Positions 16,436 to 25,004 of a stretch of 64,000 nucleotides of DNA are shown here, in pieces. Where the stretch lies: NCBI GenBank assembly GCA_963790245.1, contig CAWBNP010000002.1, positions 248,001 through 312,000 of the forward strand, written 5' to 3'. Made by a program: the position numbers and the translations under genes. The stretch is from JACCVG01 sp963790245. Its GTDB lineage: Bacteria > Actinomycetota > Thermoleophilia > Solirubrobacterales > Thermoleophilaceae. Every line of letters starts with the position of its first letter. Position 1 is the first letter of the stretch. A model generated the notes under the pieces. That model was given only the letters and a program-made list of their open reading frames with translations. It did not search any database and was not told the origin of the DNA.

Positions 16436-18063
16436 CCGTCGCCGGGCTCGTGCTCGCCGGGCTGGCCGGGCTGGCGCTGTTGGTTGCACGCCTCCACGAG
16501 CTGCTCCATCTCCTGCAGCTCGAGCACTACGAGCTCGCCCGACTGAAAGTCTGGATCGACCGCCGTCGCGAGCGGCTCCAGCGGCGGGAGCTCGGGCTGA
16601 TAGCCACGGTTGCCGCGCTCGTCGTTGCAGGGTCTGTGATTGGCGGGCCGGTGCTGACGATCGCCGCGGGCACCCTCGGCGCGGTGTTCGCGGGGCTGCT
16701 GGCGACGCCTCGGCTGAGGCGCCGGCAGGCGAAGCCGCTGGTGTTCACGGCCCGCGCGCGGCGGCTGTTCGCGGCGGCGCTCGTCCTGGAAGCCGCCGGC
16801 GTGGTGGCGATCGCGCTGGCCGGCGGAATGTCGAGCGCGCCCGCTGCGATCGCCGGGGCGGGCCTCGCGGTGGTCGTGGCGCACGTCTACACCGACGTAT
16901 TCCTCGGCCTGGCCGGGCGCATGCTCGCACCGCTCCAGGCGCTCGACAACGGCCGCTACGAGCGCCGCGCGCGGGCGAGGTTGCGGGCGGTCGCGCCTGA
17001 GGTCGTCGGGATCACGGGGTCGTACGGGAAGACGACGACCAAGGCGTGCATCACCGCGGTCGCGGCTCTGCGCGGCCCCGCCTACCCGACGCCCGCGTCG
17101 TTCAACAGCCGGCTCGGTGTCGTGCGCGCGATCAACGAAGGCCTCGAGGGGCGACATCGGACGTTTGTCGTCGAGATGGGCGCGTACCGGCCCGGCGACA
17201 TCGCGGAGCTGTGCGAGCTCGTCGAACCTACGGTGGGCGTGCTGACGGCGATCGGGCCCGCTCACCTCGAGCGGTTCGGCTCGCTGGCCGCGATTGAGCA
17301 GGCCAAGGGAGAGCTCGGCGCCGCGCTCCCGGCCGATGGCCTGTTCGTGACTCGCGCTGATGACGAGGCCTGCCGGCGCGCGGCCGAGCGTGCGGACTGC
17401 CGCAGCGTCCTGTTCGCGCCCGACCCGCACCCCGATGCGGAGGCGTTCGCCGAGGACATCACGCTGGCCGAAGGTCGCACCCGGTTCACCCTCTGCCTCC
17501 GCGGCCCACGCGAAACCGAGCGGGTGGCCGTCCGGGCGCAGCTGCTCGGGCGCCACAACGTGGCCAACCTACTGGCGGCAGCCGCCTACGGCTTCGGCCG
17601 CAAGCTCCCGGCCGCGACGATCGCCCGTGCGCTCGCCGGCGTCGCCCCGCCCGCTCATCGACTTGCGCCGATCGTCAACCAGGCGGCCGGCATCGTCGTG
17701 ATCGACGATGCCTACAACGCGAACCCTGAGGGCGCCGCCGCCGCGCTCGACGTGCTCGGAGCCCACCCGGCGCAGCGGCGACTGCTCGTCACGCCGGGCA
17801 TGGTCGAGCTCGGGGAGCGCGAGGTGGAGGAGAACGTCGCGCTCGGTGCTCGGGCGGCCGCGGTCTGCGACCTGGTGATCCTCGTCGGCGATTCGAGGAC
17901 GCGCCCAGTCCGGGAGGGGCTCGAGCGGGAGGACTTCCCGGCCAAAGCGGTGCTTGTTGTCGAGGACTCGGCGGCGGCCGCAGAGCTGCTTGCTCAGATG
18001 ACTCAGCGGGGCGATGTCGTCCTGTTCGAGAACGATCTTCCCGATCTCTATTCTGCGAGCTGA
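16432..18063 (+). CDS. Membrane-anchored MurF-like ligase
   Basis: A 543-residue protein. The first ~165 residues are unlike normal MurF: four or so hydrophobic helices (GLVLAGLAGLALLVARL; LIATVAALVVAGSVIGG; further ones to about 165) with basic linkers. From about residue 185 it is a Mur ligase: the ATP P-loop GITGSYGKTTTK, NSRLGVVRAINEG, VEMGAYRPGDI, TAIGPAHLERFGS, LLGRHNVANLLAA, IDDAYNANPEGAAAAL and VTPGMVELGE. MurF joins D-Ala-D-Ala to a UDP-MurNAc-tripeptide in the cytoplasm. Here the membrane anchor and the coupling to two ATP-grasp ligases suggest a lipid- or membrane-linked acceptor. The start ATG 16432 overlaps the hydrolase stop; the last base is shared with the next start. Confidence 0.88.
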   Translation: MTVAGLVLAGLAGLALLVARLHELLHLLQLEHYELARLKVWIDRRRERLQRRELGLIATVAALVVAGSVIGGPVLTIAAGTLGAVFAGLLATPRLRRRQAKPLVFTARARRLFAAALVLEAAGVVAIALAGGMSSAPAAIAGAGLAVVVAHVYTDVFLGLAGRMLAPLQALDNGRYERRARARLRAVAPEVVGITGSYGKTTTKACITAVAALRGPAYPTPASFNSRLGVVRAINEGLEGRHRTFVVEMGAYRPGDIAELCELVEPTVGVLTAIGPAHLERFGSLAAIEQAKGELGAALPADGLFVTRADDEACRRAAERADCRSVLFAPDPHPDAEAFAEDITLAEGRTRFTLCLRGPRETERVAVRAQLLGRHNVANLLAAAAYGFGRKLPAATIARALAGVAPPAHRLAPIVNQAAGIVVIDDAYNANPEGAAAALDVLGAHPAQRRLLVTPGMVELGEREVEENVALGARAAAVCDLVILVGDSRTRPVREGLEREDFPAKAVLVVEDSAAAAELLAQMTQRGDVVLFENDLPDLYSAS

Positions 18064-19277
18064 TGCCCGAAGCCGGAACGCGAGTCGCCGTCATCTTCGG
18101 TGGCCCGTCCGTCGAGCACGACGTGTCGATCATCTCCGGGCTGCAACTGCTCGCGGTCCTCTCCGAGCGCCACCGGCCGCTGGCCGTTTACCTCGCGCGC
18201 GACGGTCGGTTCTACACCGGCGAGGCCCTTCTGGACGTTGCGGCGTTCGGCGCGAGCCCGCCTGCGGGCGGCGAGCCGCTCGAGCTGGTCCTGGGTGGTG
18301 AGGGAGCGCCGTTCCAGGTGCCCAGCAGCTCCCGACTGCGTGGCGCGCGGGAACTACCGATCGACGTCGCCGTCTGCGCGATTCACGGGACTGGCGGGGA
18401 GGACGGCTCGTTGCTCGGCGCGCTTGAGCACGCCGGGCTGCCGTACGTCGGGGGTGGCGTCGGGCCCGCTGCAGTGGCGATGGACAAGGCGCTCGCAAAG
18501 CTCGCGTTCGCCGGGGCGGGGATCTCGGTCAACCCCCACGCGCTCGTGACCCGCGAGCGGTTCACCGCCGATCCCGAGGCCGTCGTCGAGGCCTGCCTCG
18601 CCGACCCCGGGCTCCCGTGCTTTGCCAAGCCCGTGTCGCTCGGCTCCTCGATCGGCGTATCGCGCTGCACCGGCGCCGATCAGTTGCGGGAGGCGCTCGA
18701 ACTGTGTCTCGAGCTCGATCGCCGAGCACTGGTTGAGCCGGCGCTCGACGACGCGATCGAAATCAACTGCGCGGTTCTCGGCAGACCGGGCGAGCCCGCC
18801 CGGGTCTCGCTGCTCGAACAGCCGCTCGGCGCGGGTGGAAGTCTCTCGTTCGAGGACAAGTACATGCGCGGCGGCAAGGGTGGCAAGGGGAGCGACGCCA
18901 AGCACGGGCCGAGCGCCAAGCTCGACGAGGGCGCGGCCGGCGGGATGGCCGCCCAGGATCGGTTGATCCCGGCGCCCGTCGAAGACGACCTTGCCGACCG
19001 GATCCGGGCGATCGCAGTGCAAGCCCATGCCGCACTCGGCTTCGCCGGTGTCGTCCGGTACGACTTTCTGGTCGACGAGCGCAGCGGTCAGATTGTCCTC
19101 AATGAGGCGAATACCGTCCCGGGTTCTTTCTCCTTCTATCTGTTCGAGCCTGCGGGGCTGTCGTTCCCCGATCTGGCCGACCAGCTGATCGACATCGCCA
19201 TTGCCGAGGCCGCCGAGCAGCGGGCGACGACGCGCACCTTTGAATCCGCCCTGCTCACCCGGCATGGAGCGGGCTGA
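18063..19277 (+). CDS. ddl: D-Ala-D-Ala ligase-type ATP-grasp enzyme, first copy
   Basis: A 404-residue ATP-grasp ligase. N-terminal VIFGGPSVEHDVSIISG keeps the substrate-binding glutamate; AIHGTGGEDGSLLGALE, KPVSLGSSIGVS and the loop FEDKY (Lys-Tyr) are also canonical. A Gly/Lys/Ser-rich insert follows the loop (about residues 270-295). The C-terminal pocket segment NEANTVPGSFSFYLFEPAG replaces the usual PGMT-SL pattern, so the second-substrate site differs from classical Ddl. It overlaps both neighbours (TGATG at each end). It may supply a dipeptide or D-Ala-X to the adjacent MurF-like ligase; exact substrates cannot be read. Confidence 0.85.
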   Translation: MPEAGTRVAVIFGGPSVEHDVSIISGLQLLAVLSERHRPLAVYLARDGRFYTGEALLDVAAFGASPPAGGEPLELVLGGEGAPFQVPSSSRLRGARELPIDVAVCAIHGTGGEDGSLLGALEHAGLPYVGGGVGPAAVAMDKALAKLAFAGAGISVNPHALVTRERFTADPEAVVEACLADPGLPCFAKPVSLGSSIGVSRCTGADQLREALELCLELDRRALVEPALDDAIEINCAVLGRPGEPARVSLLEQPLGAGGSLSFEDKYMRGGKGGKGSDAKHGPSAKLDEGAAGGMAAQDRLIPAPVEDDLADRIRAIAVQAHAALGFAGVVRYDFLVDERSGQIVLNEANTVPGSFSFYLFEPAGLSFPDLADQLIDIAIAEAAEQRATTRTFESALLTRHGAG

Positions 19278-20215
19278 TGGCAGGCACCGTGGTCGTCGCT
19301 TGTGGTGGGCGCAGCCTGGAGCGCGAGGTCTCGACCCGTTCGGGCCGGCGCGCGGCCGGCTCGCTCAGGAACCTCGGCTTCGAAGTCGAGATGGTCGACC
19401 CCGACCATGGATTTGTCGAGCGCGTCCGCGGACTCTCGCCCAGCTTCGTGTTTGTCGCGCTGCACGGGCGTGGGGGAGAGGACGGCACGCTCCAGGACCT
19501 GCTCGAGATCCTCGAGATTCCTTATACGGGATCCGGGGTCCATGCCTCCGCCCGCTGCCTGGACAAGCACTCGTTCAAAGAGTTGTTGGCGCGCGAGCAC
19601 CTACCCACGCCCGCCTGGCACTCCTTCAACAGCTCCGCCTTCGCGGCCTTCGGCGCGGCCGACACGCTGTCCGAGCTGATCGATCAGCTCGGGTTGCCGC
19701 TGGTGGTCAAGCCCTCGCGGGAGGGCTCCTCGATGGGCATCAAGTTCGTCCGCGATCGCGCCGAGTTCGGCCAGGCCGTGCTCGGCGCGCTCTCCTACGA
19801 CGACCGCGTCGTGATCGAACAGTTCGTCGAGGGACGCGAGCTGGCGGTCACGGTTCTCGGCCCGGCGGCTGAGCCCGAGCCGCTCCCGATCGTCGAGATT
19901 ACGACCGATGAGCCGTTCTACACCTTCCGTGCCCACTACGAGCCCGGCAAGGCCGTGCTGTCGATCCCCGAGCTTGACACTGCGACCGAGCAGCGTGTGT
20001 CCGCCGCCGCGGTGGCGGCCTACTCGGCGGCCGATTGCCGGGACTTCGGTCGCGTCGATCTGATCCTCGACGCCGCGGGCGTCCCGCAGATCCTCGAGAT
20101 CAACACGATCCCCGGTCTCACCGAGACCGGCCCTACCCGATTTGCGGCGCAGGCGGCGGGTCTCAGCTTCGACGAACTGATCGCGCGGATCGTCGATCGC
20201 GTCACCACGCGCTAG
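19277..20215 (+). CDS. D-Ala-D-Ala ligase-type ATP-grasp enzyme, second divergent copy
   Basis: A 312-residue ATP-grasp protein of normal Ddl length. Conserved parts: ACGGRSLEREVSTRSG (glutamate kept), ALHGRGGEDGTLQDLLE, KPSREGSSMGI, RVDLILD and LEINTIPGLT. The omega loop reads FYTFRAHYEPG where classical Ddl has Y-D-Y-E-A-K-Y, so the loop lysine is histidine here; the pocket after PGLT reads ETGPTRF, replacing the usual S-L pair that contacts the second D-Ala. It starts inside the previous stop and ends in a 4-bp convergent overlap with the flippase gene. Its difference from the first copy argues for a different amino acid or hydroxy-acid substrate. Confidence 0.83.
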   Translation: MAGTVVVACGGRSLEREVSTRSGRRAAGSLRNLGFEVEMVDPDHGFVERVRGLSPSFVFVALHGRGGEDGTLQDLLEILEIPYTGSGVHASARCLDKHSFKELLAREHLPTPAWHSFNSSAFAAFGAADTLSELIDQLGLPLVVKPSREGSSMGIKFVRDRAEFGQAVLGALSYDDRVVIEQFVEGRELAVTVLGPAAEPEPLPIVEITTDEPFYTFRAHYEPGKAVLSIPELDTATEQRVSAAAVAAYSAADCRDFGRVDLILDAAGVPQILEINTIPGLTETGPTRFAAQAAGLSFDELIARIVDRVTTR

Positions 20216-21723
20216 GCCCGTGAGGCCACGGGAGTGCTGCGGCCCCTCAGGTACCCGACGACCTCACGCAGCAGATCCCGCTCCATCAGGAAGGTCGCCA
20301 AGGCAGTCAGCGCGAGATATAGGCCCAGCTCGAAAAGGGCGACGAGCGCGCCGCGCTCGAGCGGGTCCAGTGCCCGCACCGCAACGATCGCGGCGATTGC
20401 CGGAACGCTCGGGAGGACGGCTCGGGTGACATACCGGGCGAGCTCGATGTCGGGGAACAGGCGCAGCACGTACCTGACCCGGCAGATCAGCGCGACGAAC
20501 GTCGTCGCCGCGAGCGCGATCGCAAAGCCCCCGAGACCAAATCGGGGCATCAGGGCGACGAGCAGAACGAGGAAGACGGTGGTCGCGATCACGTTTACGA
20601 TCGCCAGCGGGCGCGTGTCATCCCGAGCCAGGTAGTAGGCGTACCAGTTGAAGCCGATGTGGTTGACCGCGGCGATCAGTCCCATCACCTGTAACAGGCC
20701 GATCGCCCCGTTCCACTGCTCTCCGATCACGAACCGCACCAGGTCGGGCGCGAACAGTAGGAGCCCGATGCCGAACGGGAAGCCCCACATCAATGCCAGC
20801 CGGTTCGACTTGATGAACGATTCGGACAGCAGATCGACCCGGTCCCGCACCGCGGAGATCGTCGGATAGAGCGTCCCCGAGAGGATCGAATCGACCTTTT
20901 CGGTGTAGGCGGTGATCGACGCCGCAAGGGTGATGATGCCGGCTCCGGCGAGGCCAAGAACCGCCTCACCCAGCAAGATCGACACCTGGGTCATGAGGAC
21001 AACGCTGATCGCGACGATCAGGATTGGCCACGAAAAGGAGAGGTAGTCACGCAGCACGACCCCGTCGGTCTTGAGCGCGTATGGGTAAGGCGACGCGATC
21101 GCGGCCGCGATCGCACCGGCCCAGGCGCCGGCCGTGAACCCGGCGACCAGCGCCCAGTAGCCGAACCCGGCCGCCGCCAGCCCGATCGTCACCGCGAACC
21201 CGACCAGCGGCTCGAAGGACTGCAGCGTCCGCTGGCGCGCGAACTCCATCCGGCGATAGAACACCCAGGTCGGCGCCTGAAGCGTGATTGCGGGTATCGC
21301 AAGCACCATGACAAGTGCCGGCGCGACGATCTCCGGGTTCGCGGTGATCGCGACGACGGGCGCGATCAGCGCCACCATCAGGATGAGCACCGCGCCGTTG
21401 GCCATGGCACCGACAGTAAACGCATGCTGGAAGGCCAGCGCGGGGTCCTCGTCCTGGTCCTGCTGGACGTACTTCTGGCTGACGCCGATCGACCGGGACA
21501 GGCCGAGCACGGCGACGATCGCGACGACGATGCCCCAGACTCCGTAGTCGGTCACCGACAGAAACGCCGCGACGATGAATGCGCGCAGGATCCCGAGCGT
21601 GTCGACCCCGACCAGGAAGACGGCGTTGATGATCGTGCCGCGCGCGGCACGAACGCGCAGGCCGGCAGAGCGCCCGAACCGTGCGGCGCGCCCCGCGGCC
21701 GGTCCTGGGGCCTCGGTGTCCAC
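20212..21723 (-). CDS. Wzx-like oligosaccharide flippase (MVF/MATE superfamily)
   Basis: About 503 residues with 12-14 hydrophobic helices, beginning near TIINAVFLVGVDTLGILRAF. Polar residues are spaced as in polysaccharide flippases (EKVDSILSGTLYP, MEFARQRTLQSFEP), and a hydrophobic pair of helices closes the protein. Members move undecaprenyl-linked sugar units across the membrane. The start is uncertain: GTG at 21723 and GTG at 21816 are both in frame and neither has a clear ribosome-binding site or -10 at 7 nt. It is divergent from the CDP-sugar pair, so a linked polysaccharide role is likely. Confidence 0.82.
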   Translation of the reverse strand: MDTEAPGPAAGRAARFGRSAGLRVRAARGTIINAVFLVGVDTLGILRAFIVAAFLSVTDYGVWGIVVAIVAVLGLSRSIGVSQKYVQQDQDEDPALAFQHAFTVGAMANGAVLILMVALIAPVVAITANPEIVAPALVMVLAIPAITLQAPTWVFYRRMEFARQRTLQSFEPLVGFAVTIGLAAAGFGYWALVAGFTAGAWAGAIAAAIASPYPYALKTDGVVLRDYLSFSWPILIVAISVVLMTQVSILLGEAVLGLAGAGIITLAASITAYTEKVDSILSGTLYPTISAVRDRVDLLSESFIKSNRLALMWGFPFGIGLLLFAPDLVRFVIGEQWNGAIGLLQVMGLIAAVNHIGFNWYAYYLARDDTRPLAIVNVIATTVFLVLLVALMPRFGLGGFAIALAATTFVALICRVRYVLRLFPDIELARYVTRAVLPSVPAIAAIVAVRALDPLERGALVALFELGLYLALTALATFLMERDLLREVVGYLRGRSTPVASRA

Positions 21724-21859
21724 CTGCAGATGATCGCAGGGAAGACCCCCGACAGCGTTGCCAGAACCGCGAAGTGGCGAAGCTGGCCAGGGGCTGCAGA
21801 TGGTGAAGATCTGCACCGACTCAGGGTGTCCGGGCGCGCTCGCGCCCGGTGATGACCAA

Positions 21860-21865
21860 TACCAT
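21860..21865 (+). promoter_or_regulatory. -10 element (TACCAT) for the nucleotidyltransferase gene
   Basis: TACCAT ends 7 nt before the ATG at 21873, the same arrangement as TATTAT before mihF; it favours 21873 over the upstream GTG 21849 or ATG 21852. Confidence 0.45.
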
Positions 21866-21872
21866 CGCGGCC

Positions 21873-22583
21873 ATGTACCCCGTGGCGATCTTGTGTGGCG
21901 GCAAGGGCACGCGGATGCGCGACGCCGAAATCACCGTTCCCAAGCCGCTGGTCGAGATCGGCGGACGTCCGATCCTGTGGCATGTGATGTCGATCTACGC
22001 CTCGCAGGGTCTGCGCCGATTCGTGCTGCTGCTGGGCCATGGCGGAGAGGAAATCCGTGCCTTCGTGGCGAGCCTACGCGAGGATTGGGAAGTCATCTGC
22101 GTCGACACCGGCCTCGAGACGGCGACGGGCGGGCGGGTGGCGCGCGCCGCAGACGAGCTCGGGGAGGGAACCTTCTGCCTCACCTACGCCGACGGGGTGG
22201 CCGATATAGACCTCGGAGCCCTGCTGCGGTTTCACCAAACCCACGGCGGGCGGGCGACGATGACGGTCGTGCAACCGTTCAATCAATGGGGCGTCGCGCA
22301 CCTCGCCGATGACGGCCTGGTCACGGGATTCGACGAGAAGCCGCGGCTCGAGAGCTGGATCAACGGCGGTTTCTTCGTGATGGAGCACTCGACGGTCGCC
22401 GAGATCGGGGTGGACGACGTGCTGGAGCGTGGTCCGTTGGAGCGGCTCGCGGCCTCCGGCGCTCTGTACGCATACCGCCACGATGGGTTCTGGGACTGCA
22501 TGGACACCTACAAGGACACGCTGCTGCTCAACGAGCTGTGGGCCTCCGGCCGCGCGCCTTGGCGGGAGCTGGTGCGCGCATGA
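21873..22583 (+). CDS. Sugar-1-phosphate nucleotidyltransferase, RfbF-like (glucose-1-phosphate cytidylyltransferase)
   Basis: A 236-residue nucleotidyltransferase. The start VAILCGGKGTRMRDAE with VPKPLVEIGGRPILWHVM is the NTP-binding signature of the family. Later motifs (LTYADGVADIDL, TVVQPFNQWGVAHL, WINGGFFVMEH, YRHDGFWDCMDTYKD) resemble glucose-1-phosphate cytidylyltransferases, which make CDP-glucose. Its stop overlaps the start of a CDP-glucose 4,6-dehydratase-like gene (ATGA), the classical rfbF-rfbG pairing. CTP versus dTTP use is not proven by sequence alone. Confidence 0.82.
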   Translation: MYPVAILCGGKGTRMRDAEITVPKPLVEIGGRPILWHVMSIYASQGLRRFVLLLGHGGEEIRAFVASLREDWEVICVDTGLETATGGRVARAADELGEGTFCLTYADGVADIDLGALLRFHQTHGGRATMTVVQPFNQWGVAHLADDGLVTGFDEKPRLESWINGGFFVMEHSTVAEIGVDDVLERGPLERLAASGALYAYRHDGFWDCMDTYKDTLLLNELWASGRAPWRELVRA

Positions 22584-23554
22584 GCGGGTGGTCCGATCGC
22601 GTCGTGCTCGTCACCGGGGCGCAGGGGTTCATCGGCTCGTGGCTAACGGAACGACTGCTAGGGGAGGGCGCGCGGGTGGTCGTTCCGCGGCGTGACGTGC
22701 CGGCCCTCTCCAGATTCCGCCTCCAGGGGCTCGAGCCGCGCTGCGACATCGCCCAAGTGGATCTGATCGCTTATGAGGCGGTCGCCCGCGTCCTCAACGA
22801 GTACTCGATCGACACCGTCTTCCACCTAGCTGCGCAGACGATCGTCGGTACGGCCAACCGGTCGCCGCTATCGACCTTCGAGGCCAACATCCGTGGCACC
22901 TACAACCTGCTCGAGGCCTGCAGGACGATCGGGGATCCTGTCCAGCGGATCGTCGTCGCCTCCTCCGACAAGGCCTACGGCTCGCACGAGCAGCTGCCCT
23001 ATCGGGAGGACTTCGAGCTGCGGGCCACCTACCCGTACGACGTCTCGAAGGCCTGCACCGACATGATCGCGCGCAGCTATGCCGCAACCTACGACCTGCC
23101 GGTCGCCGTGACGCGGCTCGCGAACGTGTACGGGGGAGGCGATTTCAACTTCTCCCGGATCGTGCCCGACAGCATCCGCTCGCTGCTCGCGGGCCAGCCG
23201 CCGGTGATTCGCTCCGATGGCACGCCCGAGCGCGACTACATCTACGCGCCCGACGCGGTCGAAGGGTACCTCGCGATCGCCGAGTCGCTCGAGGGCGATA
23301 AGCACCGGGGACGGGCATGGAACGTCGGCGCGGGAGAACGGGTCTCGGTCTCGGAGATCGTCACCCGCCTGATCGCCGTGTCGCGTTCGGATCTGGAGGC
23401 AGATATCCGCGGCGCCGGCGTCCCGCACGGCGAGATCGACCGCCAACAGCTGGACTCGGCCCTGATCCGTGCGGAACTGGGCTGGACCCCGCGCTACTCG
23501 CTCGACGATGGTCTGGCGGAGACCTACGGCTGGTACCGCGAGGTGCTCGGCTAG
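22580..23554 (+). CDS. NAD-dependent sugar dehydratase, RfbG-like (CDP-glucose 4,6-dehydratase)
   Basis: A 324-residue extended short-chain dehydrogenase. VVLVTGAQGFIGSWLTERLL binds NAD. SSDKAYGSHEQLPYREDF and YPYDVSKACTDMIARSY hold the catalytic Ser/Thr-Tyr-Lys, and NVYGGGDFNFSRIVPDSIRS is typical of CDP-glucose 4,6-dehydratases. Its product, CDP-4-keto-6-deoxyglucose, leads to dideoxy or branched sugars, but no later enzymes of that route are in the window. Start overlaps the previous gene by 4 bp. The gene ends in a 4-bp convergent overlap with the RTX gene. Confidence 0.82.
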   Translation: MSGWSDRVVLVTGAQGFIGSWLTERLLGEGARVVVPRRDVPALSRFRLQGLEPRCDIAQVDLIAYEAVARVLNEYSIDTVFHLAAQTIVGTANRSPLSTFEANIRGTYNLLEACRTIGDPVQRIVVASSDKAYGSHEQLPYREDFELRATYPYDVSKACTDMIARSYAATYDLPVAVTRLANVYGGGDFNFSRIVPDSIRSLLAGQPPVIRSDGTPERDYIYAPDAVEGYLAIAESLEGDKHRGRAWNVGAGERVSVSEIVTRLIAVSRSDLEADIRGAGVPHGEIDRQQLDSALIRAELGWTPRYSLDDGLAETYGWYREVLG

Positions 23555-24078
23555 AAGGGGTCGACGTCGATCTCGACTTCGCAGGCGGCGAAGTCGGGCG
23601 CGCCGTCGTCTTCGCCCGTACCGGGGTCATCGCCGTCGCAGATGTCACGGCCGCCGTTGCCCTTGAGGTCGTCCTGGCCCGGCCCACCGAACAGGCGGTC
23701 GTTCTTGGGGCCGCCGAATACGAAATCGTTGCCGTCACCGGCGAAGATGCGATCGCGGCCGCCCTTGCCGAGGATGCGATCGTTGCCGCCGCCCCCATCG
23801 ACGGTGTCGCGTCCCGGGCCCGCGCAGATCCGATCGTCACCGCCCTTGGCCTTGATCCGATCATTGCCCCTGCCGGCGATGATCACGTCGTCGCCATTCG
23901 TCCCGCGGATGAAGCTGTTCCTCTTGCGCTTGACGATCGTCGCTGTCTCACCGTCGCAGCGCGCAGATGAGCGGTCGCCGTCGCGGTCGCGCTTGCCGAG
24001 CGCGAACGTCGGAACCAGCGCGACCGAGGCCATCAGCGCACCGAGCGCGAGTGCGAGGCTGATCTTGAAGCGCGGCAT
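23551..24078 (-). CDS. Secreted RTX (calcium-binding repeat) protein
   Basis: A 175-residue secreted protein. A signal peptide (LALALGALMASVALVPTFALG) is followed by a basic stretch and six or so nonapeptide-like units: GTNGDDVIIAGRGNDRI, GGDDRICAGPGRDTV, GGGGNDRILGKGGRD, GDGNDFVFGGPKNDRL. The units form a calcium-bound beta roll in characterised relatives. Four cysteines suggest disulfides outside the cell. TAGGGT exactly 7 nt upstream supports ATG 24078. No enzymatic domain is visible. Confidence 0.78.
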   Translation of the reverse strand: MPRFKISLALALGALMASVALVPTFALGKRDRDGDRSSARCDGETATIVKRKRNSFIRGTNGDDVIIAGRGNDRIKAKGGDDRICAGPGRDTVDGGGGNDRILGKGGRDRIFAGDGNDFVFGGPKNDRLFGGPGQDDLKGNGGRDICDGDDPGTGEDDGAPDFAACEVEIDVDPF

Positions 24079-24085
24079 TGCGGAA

Positions 24086-24091
24086 ACCCTA
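24086..24091 (-). promoter_or_regulatory. -10 element (TAGGGT) for the RTX gene
   Basis: TAGGGT lies 7 nt before the ATG at 24078, predicting a leaderless transcript. Confidence 0.5.
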
Positions 24092-24131
24092 GCCCTTCGT
24101 CACGCCAGAGGGCGCAGTTTGCTGTGCAGCC

Positions 24132-24476
24132 TCACGTGGTGTCGATCTCCGGCTGGTGTCCGGCGATGTGCCGTGCGAGCGTCGACCGGACCCAGGTCTG
24201 GGTCGCTGAGTCGGCGAGCCGATAACGGCCGAGCAGCTCGCGTTGATTGGTCAGCGGCAGGCCGGCGATCGTCCAGGACACGGCGAAGCGCTCGAACAGG
24301 GTCTCCATCCGACGGTGCCAGTCGTCCTCCAACGACGCGCCTGCCCGTCCACGCTGTGAGCGGTCGGGGGCGCTGGCCGCCGAGATCGATTTCCTCAGAG
24401 CGAGCACGTTTCCTTCGGAATCGGCGTACTCGACGAGCTCGGCGGCTGTGCGGTCCCGCCGGTTACGCTTGCCCAT
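24132..24476 (-). CDS. Small hypothetical protein
   Basis: A 114-residue product, charged N-terminus (GKRNRRDRTAAELVEYAD) and a mostly helical C-terminal half (WHRRMETLFERFAVSWTIAG, LLGRYRLADSATQTWV). No signal peptide or membrane helix. It lies between an RTX gene and a secreted lysine-rich protein gene, all on the same strand. I do not recognise the family. The ordered amphipathic pattern makes a real cytoplasmic protein likelier than chance. Confidence 0.5.
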   Translation of the reverse strand: MGKRNRRDRTAAELVEYADSEGNVLALRKSISAASAPDRSQRGRAGASLEDDWHRRMETLFERFAVSWTIAGLPLTNQRELLGRYRLADSATQTWVRSTLARHIAGHQPEIDTT

Positions 24477-24503
24477 GACCGGGCTAGGCGGGCCGGTCGG
24501 TCC

Positions 24504-25004
24504 TCACGACGGGACGTACTCGTCGGGCGGAACGTAGAGATCGCCCTCCGAGGTGTCAGTCGCTGAGGTGCAGTCCGGATCGGCGGTGTCGATCTTGCTG
24601 TCTCCGTCGTTGTCGCGTCCGTCGGCGCACTGCGTCGGCGTGCCGCCGCCGCCGCCACCACCACCGTTGTCAGCGCCGTCCCCCGCGGCCTTTTCGGCCT
24701 TCTTCGCCTTCTTCTCACACTTCTTGAACGCCTTCGACCCAGCGCCGGCTCCGTTCGCCTTGCAGAACTTGCCGGCGGCACCCTTCGCCTTCTTCCCGCC
24801 CTTCTTCTTGCGGTCTGCCTTGCTCGCATCCTTGACGGCGTCGCGAGCTTTCTCGGCGAGCTGCACGCACTTGCTGGTGGCGCCACCTGCCTGCTTGCAG
24901 AACTTCTTCGGCGACTTATCTGCGCCTAGCGCGGGCGCTGCCCCGAGGGCGGCCAGCGACAGCGAGAGGAGGAAGGCGGGGATCAGAGTACGCAGCTTCT
25001 TCAT
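24504..25004 (-). CDS. Secreted lysine-rich protein with a CxDGxDNDGD motif
   Basis: A 166-residue protein. A signal peptide (TLIPAFLLSLSLAALGAAPALGA) is followed by a lysine/alanine-rich helical region with two cysteine pairs, a glycine run, and a C-terminal acidic motif QCADGRDNDGDSKIDTADPDC. That motif is a short calcium-binding-like repeat common in secreted proteins of these bacteria. ATG 25004 is chosen over an upstream start because AGGAG lies 6 nt before it. Function unknown; cell-surface or extracellular location is inferred. Confidence 0.7.
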   Translation of the reverse strand: MKKLRTLIPAFLLSLSLAALGAAPALGADKSPKKFCKQAGGATSKCVQLAEKARDAVKDASKADRKKKGGKKAKGAAGKFCKANGAGAGSKAFKKCEKKAKKAEKAAGDGADNGGGGGGGGTPTQCADGRDNDGDSKIDTADPDCTSATDTSEGDLYVPPDEYVPS

